From positions 1-24,678 of the forward strand of contig CBFGTV010000052.1 in the NCBI GenBank assembly GCA_965652145.1: DNA of 24,678 nt. Direction: 5' to 3'. The notes under the pieces were generated by a model. That model saw only the letters and a list, made by a program, of their open reading frames with translations. It was not told the origin of the DNA and did not search any database. Origin of the DNA: CBFGTV01 sp965652145 (GTDB lineage: Bacteria; Bacillota; Clostridia; Peptostreptococcales; Natronincolaceae). Position 1 is the stretch's first letter. Each line of letters begins with the position of its first letter. This document shows positions 17,181-23,549 of this stretch, piece after piece. The position numbers were made by a program, and so were the translations under genes.

Positions 17181-18179
17181 ATGGAAAGCAAGCAAAAAAT
17201 CATTTTCAGCGGGGCACAGCCAACGGGCAGCCTAACCCTGGGGAATTACATCGGAGCAATACAAAATTGGAAGGCCATGGAAGCTGATTATCAATGTCTA
17301 TATTCAATAGTCGATTTACATTCCTTGACGATTCGCCATAATCCAGCGGAATTTCGTAAAAATTGCCTGTCTTTTTTAGCACAATATTTAGCCTGTGGCC
17401 TGGACCCTGAAAAGAATATTATTTTCTTTCAGTCCCATGTGCCCCAGCATGCAGAGCTGGCCTGGGTGCTAAACTGCTATACCTATTTAGGTGAACTGAA
17501 TCGAATGACCCAATTCAAGGAAAAATCAGAAAGACATCGGGATAATATCAATTCAGGACTCTACACCTATCCTGTTTTAATGGCAGCCGATATTTTGCTG
17601 TATCAAACAGATATTGTTCCCGTAGGTGAAGACCAAAAGCAGCATTTAGAGCTGAGCCGAGATATCGCCATACGGTTTAATCAAATATATGGAGAAACCT
17701 TCAAGATACCAGAAGCTCATATCCCTAAAATGGGGGCCAGAATCATGAGTCTTCAGGAGCCTGACAAAAAGATGTCTAAATCTGATGAAAATGTAAATGG
17801 CACGATTTTTCTAATGGATTCAGAAGACCTTATCTTAAAAAAGCTGAAAAAATCAGTTACCGACAGTGAGAATCTGGTGCGTTACAACGATGAACAGCCA
17901 GGCATTAAAAACCTCATTATAATTTATTCAACCATCGGCGGTATTTCAATTGAAGAGGTGGTGGCCCGCTATGATGGCAAGGGCTATGGGGCCTTTAAAA
18001 AGGAACTGGCAGAATTGATGATCGATACATTAAAGCCCTTCAAGGAAAAGTACAGCAGCTATATGAATGACCTGGATTATTTGGAAGGAATCTATAAAAG
18101 GGGAGCCGAAAGGGCCATTGAACTGGCCGAGGAGACCATGAAGAAGGTAAGAAAAAATATAGGTTTGGTGACAAAATAA
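17181..18179 (+). CDS. trpS: Tryptophanyl-tRNA synthetase
   Basis: 332 aa, the normal length of a bacterial class Ic TrpRS. It charges tRNA-Trp with tryptophan using ATP in the cytosol. The HIGH-equivalent motif is TGSLTLGNYIG (residues 15-25) and the KMSKS loop is KKMSKSDEN with KMSKS at 197-201. The conserved GEDQKQHLELSRDIAIRFN segment binds substrate. ATG 17181 is preceded by AGGAAGGTGA. Regulation by the upstream Trp T-box supports the assignment independently, because its specifier codon is TGG. It is convergent with the CBS-ACT gene, with a perfect palindromic hairpin between them. Confidence 0.98.
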   Translation: MESKQKIIFSGAQPTGSLTLGNYIGAIQNWKAMEADYQCLYSIVDLHSLTIRHNPAEFRKNCLSFLAQYLACGLDPEKNIIFFQSHVPQHAELAWVLNCYTYLGELNRMTQFKEKSERHRDNINSGLYTYPVLMAADILLYQTDIVPVGEDQKQHLELSRDIAIRFNQIYGETFKIPEAHIPKMGARIMSLQEPDKKMSKSDENVNGTIFLMDSEDLILKKLKKSVTDSENLVRYNDEQPGIKNLIIIYSTIGGISIEEVVARYDGKGYGAFKKELAELMIDTLKPFKEKYSSYMNDLDYLEGIYKRGAERAIELAEETMKKVRKNIGLVTK

Positions 18180-18187
18180 TCAATACA

Positions 18188-18213
18188 GGGCCTTCACTGT
18201 TCAGTGAAGGCCC
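18188..18213. terminator. Bidirectional hairpin between trpS and the convergent CBS-ACT gene
   Basis: GGGCCTTCACTG (18188-18199) and CAGTGAAGGCCC (18202-18213) are perfect reverse complements around TT. The T-tracts on both sides are poor (+ side CCAAATATGT; - side TGTATTGATTATTTT), with the better one serving the - strand gene. Its placement between two convergent stop codons makes a shared terminator the best reading. Confidence 0.7.
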
Positions 18214-18231
18214 CAAATATGTGTCTTATGT

Positions 18232-18837
18232 CTAATTACGAATAGAAAAGCCCGCATTTTCAATACTTGTCTTTAGCTTATCGATGTTATTACTTTCCAC
18301 CCTTAAAATAATCTTCACCACATTGGTTGAAACCTGGGGATTATCCACAATAAGGCTAATGATATTGCCCTCATTTTTTGAAATAAGCTCCGTTAAAACC
18401 GCCAGTCTTCCGGGCACATCATAGGTGTTTAAAACCAGCTTGTAGCCTTTGTTAATGCCAAATAATTGAGTATAATGCTTGAAAATTGTCTTGTGGGTAA
18501 TGATGCCCATAAAATCTCCCAGCTCATTGTTGACTGCCACAAAGGGAGTATTGGTTTCAGCTAAAATTCTTGCTGCTTCCTCCACCTCGTTTTCCAGGGT
18601 GATATGGGGAATATCCCTGCGGGCTATGGTAATGACCTGTTCATCAGAATTATTTTCTGCAAGCATTTTTTTAAGTATTTGCTCCCTCGATACAACCCCT
18701 ATAAATTTGTTGTTTGAGACAACGGGTAAAGATAAAAAATTGTTTGATTCCAGTATAGTCAGTGCATCTTTAAGATTTAGACTTCCGTCAATCAGTGTCA
18801 GGTTTTCCTTTGCTAATAAAAAGCTTAGTGAAATCAT
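18232..18837 (-). CDS. CBS-pair and ACT domain protein (AcuB-like)
   Basis: 201 aa from the ATG at 18837, chosen because AAGGAGG lies about 7 nt upstream; an in-frame start six codons earlier would bury that site. Two CBS motifs cover about residues 5-125 (LKDALTILESNNFLSLPVV, FIGVVSREQILKKML; VEEAARILAETNTPFVAV, GDFMGIITHKTIFKHY). A C-terminal ACT domain follows (about 133-201: YDVPGRLAVLTELISKNEGN). CBS pairs usually bind adenine nucleotides and ACT domains bind amino acids or other small ligands, so this is probably a cytosolic ligand sensor. AcuB of Bacillus has the same layout, but no acetoin genes are nearby, so the partner is unknown. Confidence 0.85.
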   Translation of the reverse strand: MISLSFLLAKENLTLIDGSLNLKDALTILESNNFLSLPVVSNNKFIGVVSREQILKKMLAENNSDEQVITIARRDIPHITLENEVEEAARILAETNTPFVAVNNELGDFMGIITHKTIFKHYTQLFGINKGYKLVLNTYDVPGRLAVLTELISKNEGNIISLIVDNPQVSTNVVKIILRVESNNIDKLKTSIENAGFSIRN

Positions 18838-18942
18838 GGCAGACCTCCTTATCAATTCGTGATATGCTCTGCATTATATATATGTATATCCATTATAGTT
18901 ATTGATAAGCAGAATATGCATTGTTTTGAAAAAAATGTTATT

Positions 18943-18949
18943 CATAATA
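18943..18949 (+). promoter_or_regulatory. Possible forespore (sigma-G-like) -10 element of the SASP gene
   Basis: CATAATA resembles the sigma-G -10 consensus and lies 40 nt before the SASP start. A TGCATT at 18917-18922 could be the -35 element, but the 20-nt spacing is longer than usual. The expected forespore expression of SASP genes is the main reason to consider it. Confidence 0.3.
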
Positions 18950-18988
18950 GCAGATAGACGGATGATACTATAACTGAGGTGATGAAAA

Positions 18989-19174
18989 ATGGCTAACCGC
19001 AAAAGAAATGTTGTACCCGAGGCTAGACAGGCCTTAGATTCCTTTAAAGAGGAAATTGCCCGGGAACTGGGCCTGGAAAACCACACCAGGGCAGGCTATG
19101 TGGGTGGTAACATGGTGAAAAAAATGGTGCAAGAGGCAGAACAAAATTTGATAAGCAGAGATACAGAGCGGTAA
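18989..19174 (+). CDS. Small acid-soluble spore protein, alpha/beta type
   Basis: 61 aa, the typical length. These proteins coat and protect forespore DNA and are degraded on germination by the GPR protease. The two family blocks are present: FKEEIARELGL, which includes the GPR cleavage context E-I-A, and GYVGGNMVKKMVQEAE. ATG 18989 is preceded by TGAGGTGA. The gene shows that the organism forms endospores. It is monocistronic, with a hairpin after the stop codon. Confidence 0.96.
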   Translation: MANRKRNVVPEARQALDSFKEEIARELGLENHTRAGYVGGNMVKKMVQEAEQNLISRDTER

Positions 19175-19178
19175 GCAA

Positions 19179-19218
19179 AATGGGAAGCCAGGAGCAATCT
19201 TTGCTTCCCATTATATTT
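19179..19218 (+). terminator. Terminator of the SASP gene
   Basis: AATGGGAAGC (19179-19188) pairs perfectly with GCTTCCCATT (19203-19212), followed by a modest ATATTT tail. Confidence 0.75.
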
Positions 19219-19268
19219 CCGATGGCTTTGAAATTTTCTGGAATATATATATTTGGATTGTTTTAGCA

Positions 19269-19297
19269 TTGACTAAAGGGGCTTTAGAGGTTATCAT
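19269..19297 (+). promoter_or_regulatory. Sigma-A-type promoter of the DUF881 gene
   Basis: TTGACT (19269-19274), a 17-nt spacer and TATCAT (19292-19297), each 5 of 6 to consensus. They lie about 60 nt before the chosen start of the DUF881 gene. Confidence 0.6.
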
Positions 19298-19359
19298 TTT
19301 TGATAAGGACTAATTTGCCTAAAATTTTGTACCTGTGGTTAAGTAAAGGATGTGATGCC

Positions 19360-20061
19360 TTGAAGCATACTGGAATTATTATATCATTTATATTTTTTGT
19401 GCTCTTTGGAATAATGGCAGGCAGTCACCTGAATGCCAATATAAAGGTGCAAGAAGACAATTACAATGCTAATCGTGAAACCGAGACCCAGGAAGTGTCT
19501 GATATTATAAAAGCCAATGAAGAGATGAAGCAGAGAATAGAAGAGCTGTCTGCCCAGGTTGAGGCCTATGAAAAGGAATGGGCTACTGAGAATATTATTT
19601 TAAAAAAGCTCAAAAGCGATGTGAATCACTATAAAATGCTCTCGGGCCATAGCCCTGCAGTTGGGCCGGGGGTTACAGTTATTTTAGAGGGAGTACTGGA
19701 GGAAAACATTGCCCCTGTCATTGAAGGCAACAAGTATTTAATTACCCTGGTCAACGAGCTGAAGTATTTTGATGCGGAGGTAATAGCAATTAATGGACAG
19801 CGTTTAACGGCCCGAAGTGAGATTGTATTTGCAGGAAATCATATTAATATTAATGGTGTACCCATTGCGCCACCCTACCAAATTCAGGCCATTGGCGATA
19901 CCAAAAAGCTCCAACGATATATAGAGCATGGTACCTTTATTTTTGAGATAATGAAAAATAATGGAATTCGTTCAACGATCCAATTTGAAGATGAAATTAA
20001 TATTCCAGCCGTTGTTCGGGAAAAGCCTATAGAATTTTTGAAGGCTGTAGAGAGTAATTAA
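19360..20061 (+). CDS. DUF881 family membrane-anchored coiled-coil protein
   Basis: 233 aa from TTG 19360, preferred because AAAGGATGTGA lies just upstream and the protein then opens with its membrane segment (GIIISFIFFVLFGIMAGSHL). An in-frame TTG at 19300 lies within 5 nt of the predicted promoter and has no clear binding site. After one transmembrane helix comes a charged coiled coil (about residues 35-85: NEEMKQRIEELSAQVEAYEK). The DUF881 domain follows, with GPGVTVILEG, NELKYFDAEVIAINGQRL and PPYQIQAIGD. Related proteins (YlxW/YlxX type) sit near division genes in other Firmicutes; no division gene is present here. The biochemical function is unknown. Confidence 0.87.
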   Translation: MKHTGIIISFIFFVLFGIMAGSHLNANIKVQEDNYNANRETETQEVSDIIKANEEMKQRIEELSAQVEAYEKEWATENIILKKLKSDVNHYKMLSGHSPAVGPGVTVILEGVLEENIAPVIEGNKYLITLVNELKYFDAEVIAINGQRLTARSEIVFAGNHININGVPIAPPYQIQAIGDTKKLQRYIEHGTFIFEIMKNNGIRSTIQFEDEINIPAVVREKPIEFLKAVESN

Positions 20062-20063
20062 CC

Positions 20064-20100
20064 AAAAAATAACAGATCCTAAAAGGATCTGTTATTTTTT
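20064..20100. terminator. Bidirectional terminator between the DUF881 gene and the cell-wall hydrolase
   Basis: AAAAAATAACAGATCCT (20064-20080) pairs perfectly with AGGATCTGTTATTTTTT (20084-20100) around AAA. The A-run on one arm and T-run on the other give a T-tail in both directions. The hydrolase stop codon (- strand) lies at the right edge of the hairpin. Confidence 0.9.
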
Positions 20101-20630
20101 ACTTTGTAAAAACGTGATTCCCTATTTTTGTCTCGGGCTGCCTTTGAAAGCTCCATGCCGCCGTAGCAATGGAGGGGTTATAGAAGTAAAGGCAACCATC
20201 GGTGGGATCATGGCCCATTATTGCTTTAGCCGCTGCTGAAAAAGCAACATCATCAGGCTCCAGTTCAAATTGACCATCATAAAGGGAAGAAAATTGATTT
20301 GGTTGATAAATTACCTTTTCAATGCTATTAGGAAAACCAGGTGACTCAACCCGATTTAAAACCACCGCACCTACAGCAACCATCCCCTCAAAGGATTCTC
20401 CCCTTGCTTCTGCATGGATAATTTTGGCCAGATAGTAGACCTCCTGATAATGATAACCAAAGAAATATTGGCTATTAACGGTGCCTGAGTGAGGGAGCCA
20501 TGGCATAGGTTTCCTGGGGCTCCTCCATAATTAAGAAATCAGACTCATAATCCTTATAAGCATTGATTTCTTTGACCCCTGGTAAAGAAAACAATAGGGT
20601 AATCGAAAGCATTACAAACAATTTTTTCAT
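20099..20630 (-). pseudogene. SleB/CwlJ-type cell-wall hydrolase, apparently frameshifted
   Basis: Two overlapping frames on the - strand make up one expected protein. The first runs from ATG 20630, just after GGGAGG, encodes a signal peptide (MKKLFVMLSITLLFSLPGV) and a linker ending ETYAMAPSLRHR, and stops at 20477-20475. The second, in the next frame from about 20506 to 20099, carries the Hydrolase_2 domain: AKIIHAEARGE with the expected catalytic Glu, VAVGAVVLNRV, DPTDGCLYFYNP and KIGNHVF at the end. A one-base shift between about 20506 and 20475 would join them. Proteins of this type cleave spore cortex or wall peptidoglycan. If the shift is real, the domain is made without its export signal and is probably inactive. 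A sequencing error is the main alternative. Confidence 0.8.
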
Positions 20631-20644
20631 GGTTATTACCTCCC

Positions 20645-20760
20645 TATAGCCTACGAGGTTAGCTGACGGGTTAGGCTTGGGAATAGCCTTCGTTTAAAAC
20701 GATTCACCCCAATTGATCGGGTCCCCCGCAGTTTTATTTTAAAACTTTCGGCTAAATCTA
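20645..20760 (-). ncRNA. c-di-AMP riboswitch (ydaO/yuaA class)
   Basis: Read on the - strand, the segment carries the class landmarks in order: GCCGAAAG after the P1 strand, GCGGGGGACCC, TTGGGGTGAATC, and AACCCGTCAGCTAACC with CTCGTAGGC closing P1. The P1 strands are TAGCC (20754-20750) and GGCTA (20651-20647). This class usually turns genes for cell-wall hydrolases and osmolyte or K+ transport off when c-di-AMP is high, which fits the hydrolase directly downstream. The ribosome binding site GGGAGG begins within 5 nt of the 3' P1 strand and no terminator is seen between them, so control at translation initiation is possible. Confidence 0.9.
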
Positions 20761-20823
20761 TTTTTTGTAGTTTTTCAAAAAATATAGAGGTAATTATTGA
20801 AAAAAAAACAGGATTATTGAAAA

Positions 20824-21096
20824 TTAAGGCTTAACAAACATTCTGAAGAGTATTCCTACAAAGGTGTAAATAACCATGACCATTACTGCCCATAATAGAA
20901 ATGAGGAGAAGGTAGGCTGGCGATTTCTTAAAATAATTAAAAAGGCTGCTACAATTAAAGAAGAAAGATATGTATCATGATTTCTGATGGTTGTACTAAA
21001 TTTCCGCCCCATGAAGATTCGATCAATAATTGAAAAAATAATAAAGGTTTTAAACCACTCAAAGAGTAGATTATATCCAGCATATAAATAACCCAT
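20824..21096 (-). CDS. Small membrane protein of unknown function
   Basis: 90 aa; ATG 21096 follows AGGAGGAG by 5 nt, a strong start. It has two to three likely membrane segments: FEWFKTFIIFSIIDRIF (about 13-29), SLIVAAFLIIL (about 46-56) and FLLWAVMVMVIYTFVGILF (about 66-84). The loops are basic (GRKFSTTIRNHD, RNRQPT). I recognise no family. It is divergent from the MgtC-like gene and upstream of the riboswitch-controlled hydrolase on the same strand, about 65 nt from the aptamer. Confidence 0.7.
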   Translation of the reverse strand: MGYLYAGYNLLFEWFKTFIIFSIIDRIFMGRKFSTTIRNHDTYLSSLIVAAFLIILRNRQPTFSSFLLWAVMVMVIYTFVGILFRMFVKP

Positions 21097-21178
21097 TAAA
21101 GCTCCTCCTAAAATTTACTCCTTCAAATATTGTAACCGAAAGCCCATGAAAAATCATTAAAATAAGAAAATTTATTCA

Positions 21179-21207
21179 ATGACAGAACAATTTTTTTTAA
21201 ATATAAT
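21179..21207 (+). promoter_or_regulatory. Sigma-A promoter of the MgtC-family gene
   Basis: ATGACA (21179-21184, 5 of 6), a 17-nt spacer and a perfect TATAAT (21202-21207). It leaves an untranslated leader of about 63 nt. Confidence 0.75.
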
Positions 21208-21276
21208 CAATGGGAGAACGATCACCGAGGGTGGGGCATAGGATTAAATAAAGTTATGAAATGGGGTTGTTAATAA

Positions 21277-21945
21277 ATGCTATCGCTTCCAATCATCCTA
21301 TTAAGGCTTGTTTTAGCAACTATTCTTGGGGGAATTATTGGGGTGGAACGGGAAAGTGCCAGAAGGGCGGCTGGCTTTAGAACCCACATATTGGTTTGCT
21401 GTGGTTCAGCGTTGGTCATGCTGCTGTCCCTTTTTATGTACGAATCCTATCGAAGCTATACCAATATTGATCCTACCCGTTTGGGAGCTCAGGTAATCAG
21501 TGGAATTGGTTTTTTAGGAGCAGGAACCATTATAAAGGATGGCAGCTCCATCAAGGGCTTAACCACCGCTGCCAGCCTTTGGGCTGTGGCCTGTATCGGC
21601 CTGGCCCTGGGGGCAGGTTTCATAATGGGCGGCCTCATAACAACCGCCATCGTTTTAATTTCCCTTAGAGTTTTTTCCAGGGTTGAACGGTTAATTCCCA
21701 ATAGAAAAAATGCCATTACATTTCAATTTAACCTTGAAAATAGGCCAGGACAAATAGGCAGAGTAACAGAGGAGCTAGGGAAAAAAGGGGTTTCCATTGT
21801 ACAAATATCCCTGGAAATGGATTCAGAGGACAGCCAATATGCACTTTTAACCACCATCGGAAAGATTCCCGGCCATTTAGCCAAGGGTGATCTTTTAAAG
21901 GATTTAGGAGAGCTGCCAGGTGTTAATGGAGTGAAAATTTTATAA
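21277..21945 (+). CDS. MgtC/SapB family membrane protein
   Basis: 222 aa. The N-terminal ~140 residues are the MgtC membrane domain with several transmembrane helices and the family motifs: GGIIGVERESARRAAGFRTH (about 18-37), LGAQVISGIGFLGAGTIIKD (about 69-88) and GLTTAASLWAVACIGLALGAG. The C-terminal ~75 residues look like a small ACT-like soluble domain (QFNLENRPGQIGRVTEELG). MgtC-type proteins are tied to Mg2+ limitation and virulence regulation in enterobacteria; in clostridia the role is not established. ATG 21277 has only a weak GGGG-type binding site 10 nt upstream. No Mg2+ riboswitch is visible in the short leader, and no strong terminator follows directly. Confidence 0.92.
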   Translation: MLSLPIILLRLVLATILGGIIGVERESARRAAGFRTHILVCCGSALVMLLSLFMYESYRSYTNIDPTRLGAQVISGIGFLGAGTIIKDGSSIKGLTTAASLWAVACIGLALGAGFIMGGLITTAIVLISLRVFSRVERLIPNRKNAITFQFNLENRPGQIGRVTEELGKKGVSIVQISLEMDSEDSQYALLTTIGKIPGHLAKGDLLKDLGELPGVNGVKIL

Positions 21946-22091
21946 TTAGATTTATTAATATGAAAAACACTTAAGCGTAGAGCGGTACGGTTAAGGCTAA
22001 GAATGTAGATCAATATGTGAAAAATAGGACTTGATTCATAATTTTGAGGAGAAAATCAACTATGAAGGAAGTATAGAATTAGTGTTCTTAC

Positions 22092-22123
22092 GAGGGGCAT
22101 GATAAATAGACAAACTGTCCCTC
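22092..22123 (+). other. Weak hairpin, possible terminator of the MgtC-family gene
   Basis: GAGGGGCA (22092-22099) pairs with TGTCCCTC (22116-22123) with one wobble and a 16-nt loop, followed by ATTTTCTG. It lies about 150 nt after the MgtC-family stop. Apart from this hairpin and the toxin promoter, I see nothing in 21946-22239. Confidence 0.3.
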
Positions 22124-22171
22124 ATTTTCTGTAATAATAAAATAACAAATCTTCCATACCATATTAATTGA

Positions 22172-22201
22172 TTACCAATAAATAGACAATTATGGTAAAA
22201 T
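22172..22201 (+). promoter_or_regulatory. Likely promoter of the holin-like toxin mRNA
   Basis: TTACCA (22172-22177), an 18-nt spacer and TAAAAT (22196-22201), with transcription expected near 22208. The stretch from the -10 box into GGTAATCGG resembles the same stretch of the antitoxin promoter on the other strand. Confidence 0.5.
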
Positions 22202-22239
22202 AAAGATAAGGTAATCGGGAAAAGCAGGGTGTTGGTTGT

Positions 22240-22267
22240 CACCTCATTTCAGAAATGAAAGGAGGTG
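22240..22267 (+). promoter_or_regulatory. Hairpin occluding the toxin ribosome binding site
   Basis: CACCT (22240-22244) pairs with AGGTG (22263-22267), and CATTT (22245-22249) with AAATG (22253-22257). This draws part of the strong GGAGGTGG ribosome binding site into a stem 7 nt before the toxin ATG. Type I toxin mRNAs commonly hide their binding sites this way. Confidence 0.5.
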
Positions 22268-22273
22268 GTGCGG

Positions 22274-22372
22274 ATGGAGGCCTATCAGGCGATCTATTTA
22301 ATGATTGCATTCGGTACGTTTCTAATATCGCTTATCTCCTACTTAGATAGGAATAACAACCAAAAGAAATAA
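22274..22372 (+). CDS. Putative holin-like toxin (type I TxpA/BsrG/Fst-like peptide)
   Basis: 32-aa peptide, missed by ordinary length cut-offs. It opens MEAYQAIYLMIAFGTFLISL, one hydrophobic membrane helix (about residues 7-24), followed by a charged tail (DRNNNQKK). The xAYxxxxLMIxFG start is typical of the small holin-like toxins of Firmicutes. These insert in the membrane and are silenced by an antisense RNA. A very strong ribosome binding site (AAAGGAGGTGG) precedes ATG 22274 but lies partly in a hairpin. The convergent antisense RNA and shared terminator region downstream support a type I module. No function other than toxicity or membrane depolarisation is known for the family. Confidence 0.82.
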   Translation: MEAYQAIYLMIAFGTFLISLISYLDRNNNQKK

Positions 22373-22450
22373 TCACCCTGCACGGCCATGCAGTGTGATT
22401 AAGTAAAATATCCCTTATGGCAACCGCACCATGCGGTACCGATTACCTTT
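22362..22450 (-). ncRNA. Predicted antisense RNA antitoxin
   Basis: A - strand promoter (-10 TATAAT at 22462-22457) should start an RNA near 22450, beginning about AAAAAGGTAATCGGTACC. It contains the CCGCA/TGCGG hairpin. It ends in the stem AATCAC-A-CTGCA / TGCAG-G-GTGATT (22400-22371), followed by the T-rich ATTTCTTTT reaching into the toxin stop codon. The RNA of about 88 nt is complementary to the toxin mRNA 3' end, the layout of type I modules. Exact ends are predicted, not measured. Confidence 0.65.
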
Positions 22451-22454
22451 TTTT
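22410..22454 (+). terminator. 3' end and terminator of the toxin mRNA
   Basis: The toxin transcript contains the CCGCA/TGCGG hairpin (22425-22437) and ends CCGATTACC (22439-22447) followed by TTTTTTT. CCGATTACC is the exact complement of GGTAATCGG at the 5' end of the same transcript (22210-22218), so the final pairing could be between the two ends of the mRNA rather than a local stem. Confidence 0.6.
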
Positions 22455-22456
22455 AT

Positions 22457-22485
22457 ATTATATCATAGTGTTGAAAAATATAAAC
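22457..22485 (-). promoter_or_regulatory. Predicted antitoxin promoter
   Basis: Reading the - strand, -10 TATAAT (22462-22457) is perfect. The -35 region at 17 nt spacing is GTTTAT (22485-22480), a weak match. The related segment near 22600 keeps the same flanks but has TTTAAA in place of TATAAT. Confidence 0.5.
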
Positions 22486-22537
22486 CCATAAAAAGTAAAT
22501 AATCTAAACTTCTTTCAAATAACTCTCATAAATGAAG

Positions 22538-22620
22538 TAATCACCCTGTGTTGGCTACTGCATTATGGGGTACCGATTACTTTTTTCATTTAAATCAAAG
22601 TAAAGAAATATTAACCCATA
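22538..22620. repeat. Antitoxin/terminator repeat, copy 2 (shortened)
   Basis: TAATCACCCTG (22538-22548), GGTACCGATTAC (22569-22580) with TTTTTT, and AACCCATA (22613-22620) repeat the order of copy 1. GTAATC and GATTAC at its ends pair, so it can act as a + strand terminator. There is no toxin gene with this copy, and its - strand -10 box is degenerate, so it may be a decayed second antitoxin gene. The intervening 22491-22537 holds nothing I can identify. Confidence 0.65.
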
Positions 22621-22657
22621 ATGTAAATTTGAATTACATTTAATCAAGGTTTTACAG

Positions 22658-23311
22658 CTAATAGTTCTTTTTTGCATTTGGTATATAATGACCATTTATC
22701 GCCCTTTGCTTCTGGAAGAGGGTACTAAGCAGATTAAATAGCACTTCTCCTAGAATAATAGCTGCAATCACATCTAAAATAACATGCTGCTTTATAAAAA
22801 GGGTAGAGAGAATAATGGTAAAGGCAATGCTGGAAATTACCAGCTGATTTAATTTATTTCTAATGTGGCTGTGCCTAATTCCCTTAAACATTAGATAACT
22901 GGTTAGAACGTGGATGCTGGGAAAACAATTAAAGGGTTGATCGGTAGCATATACCCATCCCACCATTTTAGTTAAAAGATCCTCGCCTGCCAGTAAAGGC
23001 CTGGATACTGTAGTCTGATAGAAAAAATACACGATATAGCAGACCAGAAGACCTAAATTCGTAGAAAGTAATGTTTTGTAATAAACTTCCCGATCTTTTA
23101 GGCAAAAATAAATAAAGGTAGAAAATATAAATAAATACCAGGCCAAATAGGGAATAACAAATACCTTTAGGAATGGGATTGCCTGATCTATATTTGTCAT
23201 AAGAGTGCGGGCGCCTCTTTCTCCATGGTTTAAAATGAGATAGAAGATATTGATAATGGGAATAGAAATCATAAGGCACAAAGCCATAATATTTTTTTTA
23301 ATCGGTTTCAT
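22658..23311 (-). CDS. PAP2-superfamily membrane phosphatase
   Basis: 217 aa with about six transmembrane helices; ATG 23311 follows AAGGAGCG. The PAP2 phosphatase signature is visible in its second and third parts: CFPSIHVLTSYL (about residues 129-140, with the proton-donor His) and TLFIKQHVILDVIAA (about 171-185, with the nucleophile His in KQH and the supporting Asp). The first part (KxxxxxxRP) is reduced to a TTVSRP match around residue 104. Such enzymes remove phosphate from lipid phosphates at the membrane surface, or act like inositol-phosphoceramide synthases. The precise lipid substrate cannot be told. It is divergent from the lipoprotein gene. Confidence 0.9.
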   Translation of the reverse strand: MKPIKKNIMALCLMISIPIINIFYLILNHGERGARTLMTNIDQAIPFLKVFVIPYLAWYLFIFSTFIYFCLKDREVYYKTLLSTNLGLLVCYIVYFFYQTTVSRPLLAGEDLLTKMVGWVYATDQPFNCFPSIHVLTSYLMFKGIRHSHIRNKLNQLVISSIAFTIILSTLFIKQHVILDVIAAIILGEVLFNLLSTLFQKQRAINGHYIPNAKKNY

Positions 23312-23357
23312 TTTTATCGCTCCTTTTATAATTGTTATCGTTTATGTTAAAGGAGTG

Positions 23358-23389
23358 ATCTTAAGGATTGATTAGAATATTCTTAAGAT
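23358..23389. promoter_or_regulatory. Inverted repeat in the leader of the PAP2 gene
   Basis: ATCTTAAG (23358-23365) and CTTAAGAT (23382-23389) are perfect inverted repeats 16 nt apart. They lie between the predicted PAP2 promoter and its start codon. Each half contains CTTAAG. A regulator-binding site or an RNA stem-loop are both possible. Confidence 0.35.
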
Positions 23390-23472
23390 TTTTTTAGAAT
23401 TAAATTAAAATTGGTTTAGGCACACTGGTTAACCGAAAAAATCTAGGGACCTCGTTTTAGTCTGCTTTTTTA

Positions 23473-23500
23473 ATAATACCCTAAAAAAATAAAAAGTCAA
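23473..23500 (-). promoter_or_regulatory. Predicted promoter of the PAP2 gene
   Basis: On the - strand, TTGACT (23500-23495), a 16-nt spacer and TATTAT (23478-23473). The implied leader is about 155 nt and contains the CTTAAG inverted repeat. Confidence 0.55.
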
Positions 23501-23520
23501 ATAATTGGTTATTATATCCT

Positions 23521-23549
23521 TTGTTCTATGCTTCACTGTCGATTATACT
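23521..23549 (+). promoter_or_regulatory. Predicted promoter of the small lipoprotein gene
   Basis: TTGTTC (23521-23526), a 17-nt spacer and TATACT (23544-23549). It lies about 60 nt before the lipoprotein start, with a weak -35 box. Confidence 0.45.

Larger units (their letters stand above)
22370..22490. repeat. Antitoxin/terminator repeat, copy 1
   Basis: Copy 1 shares three ordered blocks with copy 2: TAATCACCCTG (22370-22380), GGTACCGATTAC plus a T-run (22435-22454) and ATAAACCCATA-like sequence (to 22490). It is longer than copy 2 because it holds an extra internal hairpin. Confidence 0.7.

Noticed and set aside
18479..18862. 127-aa open frame on the + strand
   Set aside because: It is antisense to the CBS-ACT gene and Ser/Leu-rich in the way of shadow frames.
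21208..21276. Possible Mg2+ riboswitch upstream of the MgtC-family gene
   Set aside because: The leader is only about 63 nt and shows none of the M-box or mgtA leader features.
22255..22353. Alternative small frame starting ATG AAA GGA GGT at 22255
   Set aside because: Its start lies within the toxin ribosome binding site region, it has no binding site of its own, and the product is not hydrophobic in the manner of the toxin family.
22370..22620. Possible CRISPR array
   Set aside because: There are only two unequal copies with diverged interiors and no regular spacers; the blocks fit an RNA gene/terminator duplication.
22968..23279. 103-aa open frame on the - strand
   Set aside because: It overlaps the PAP2 gene in another frame; the PAP2 motifs and ribosome binding site fix the real frame.
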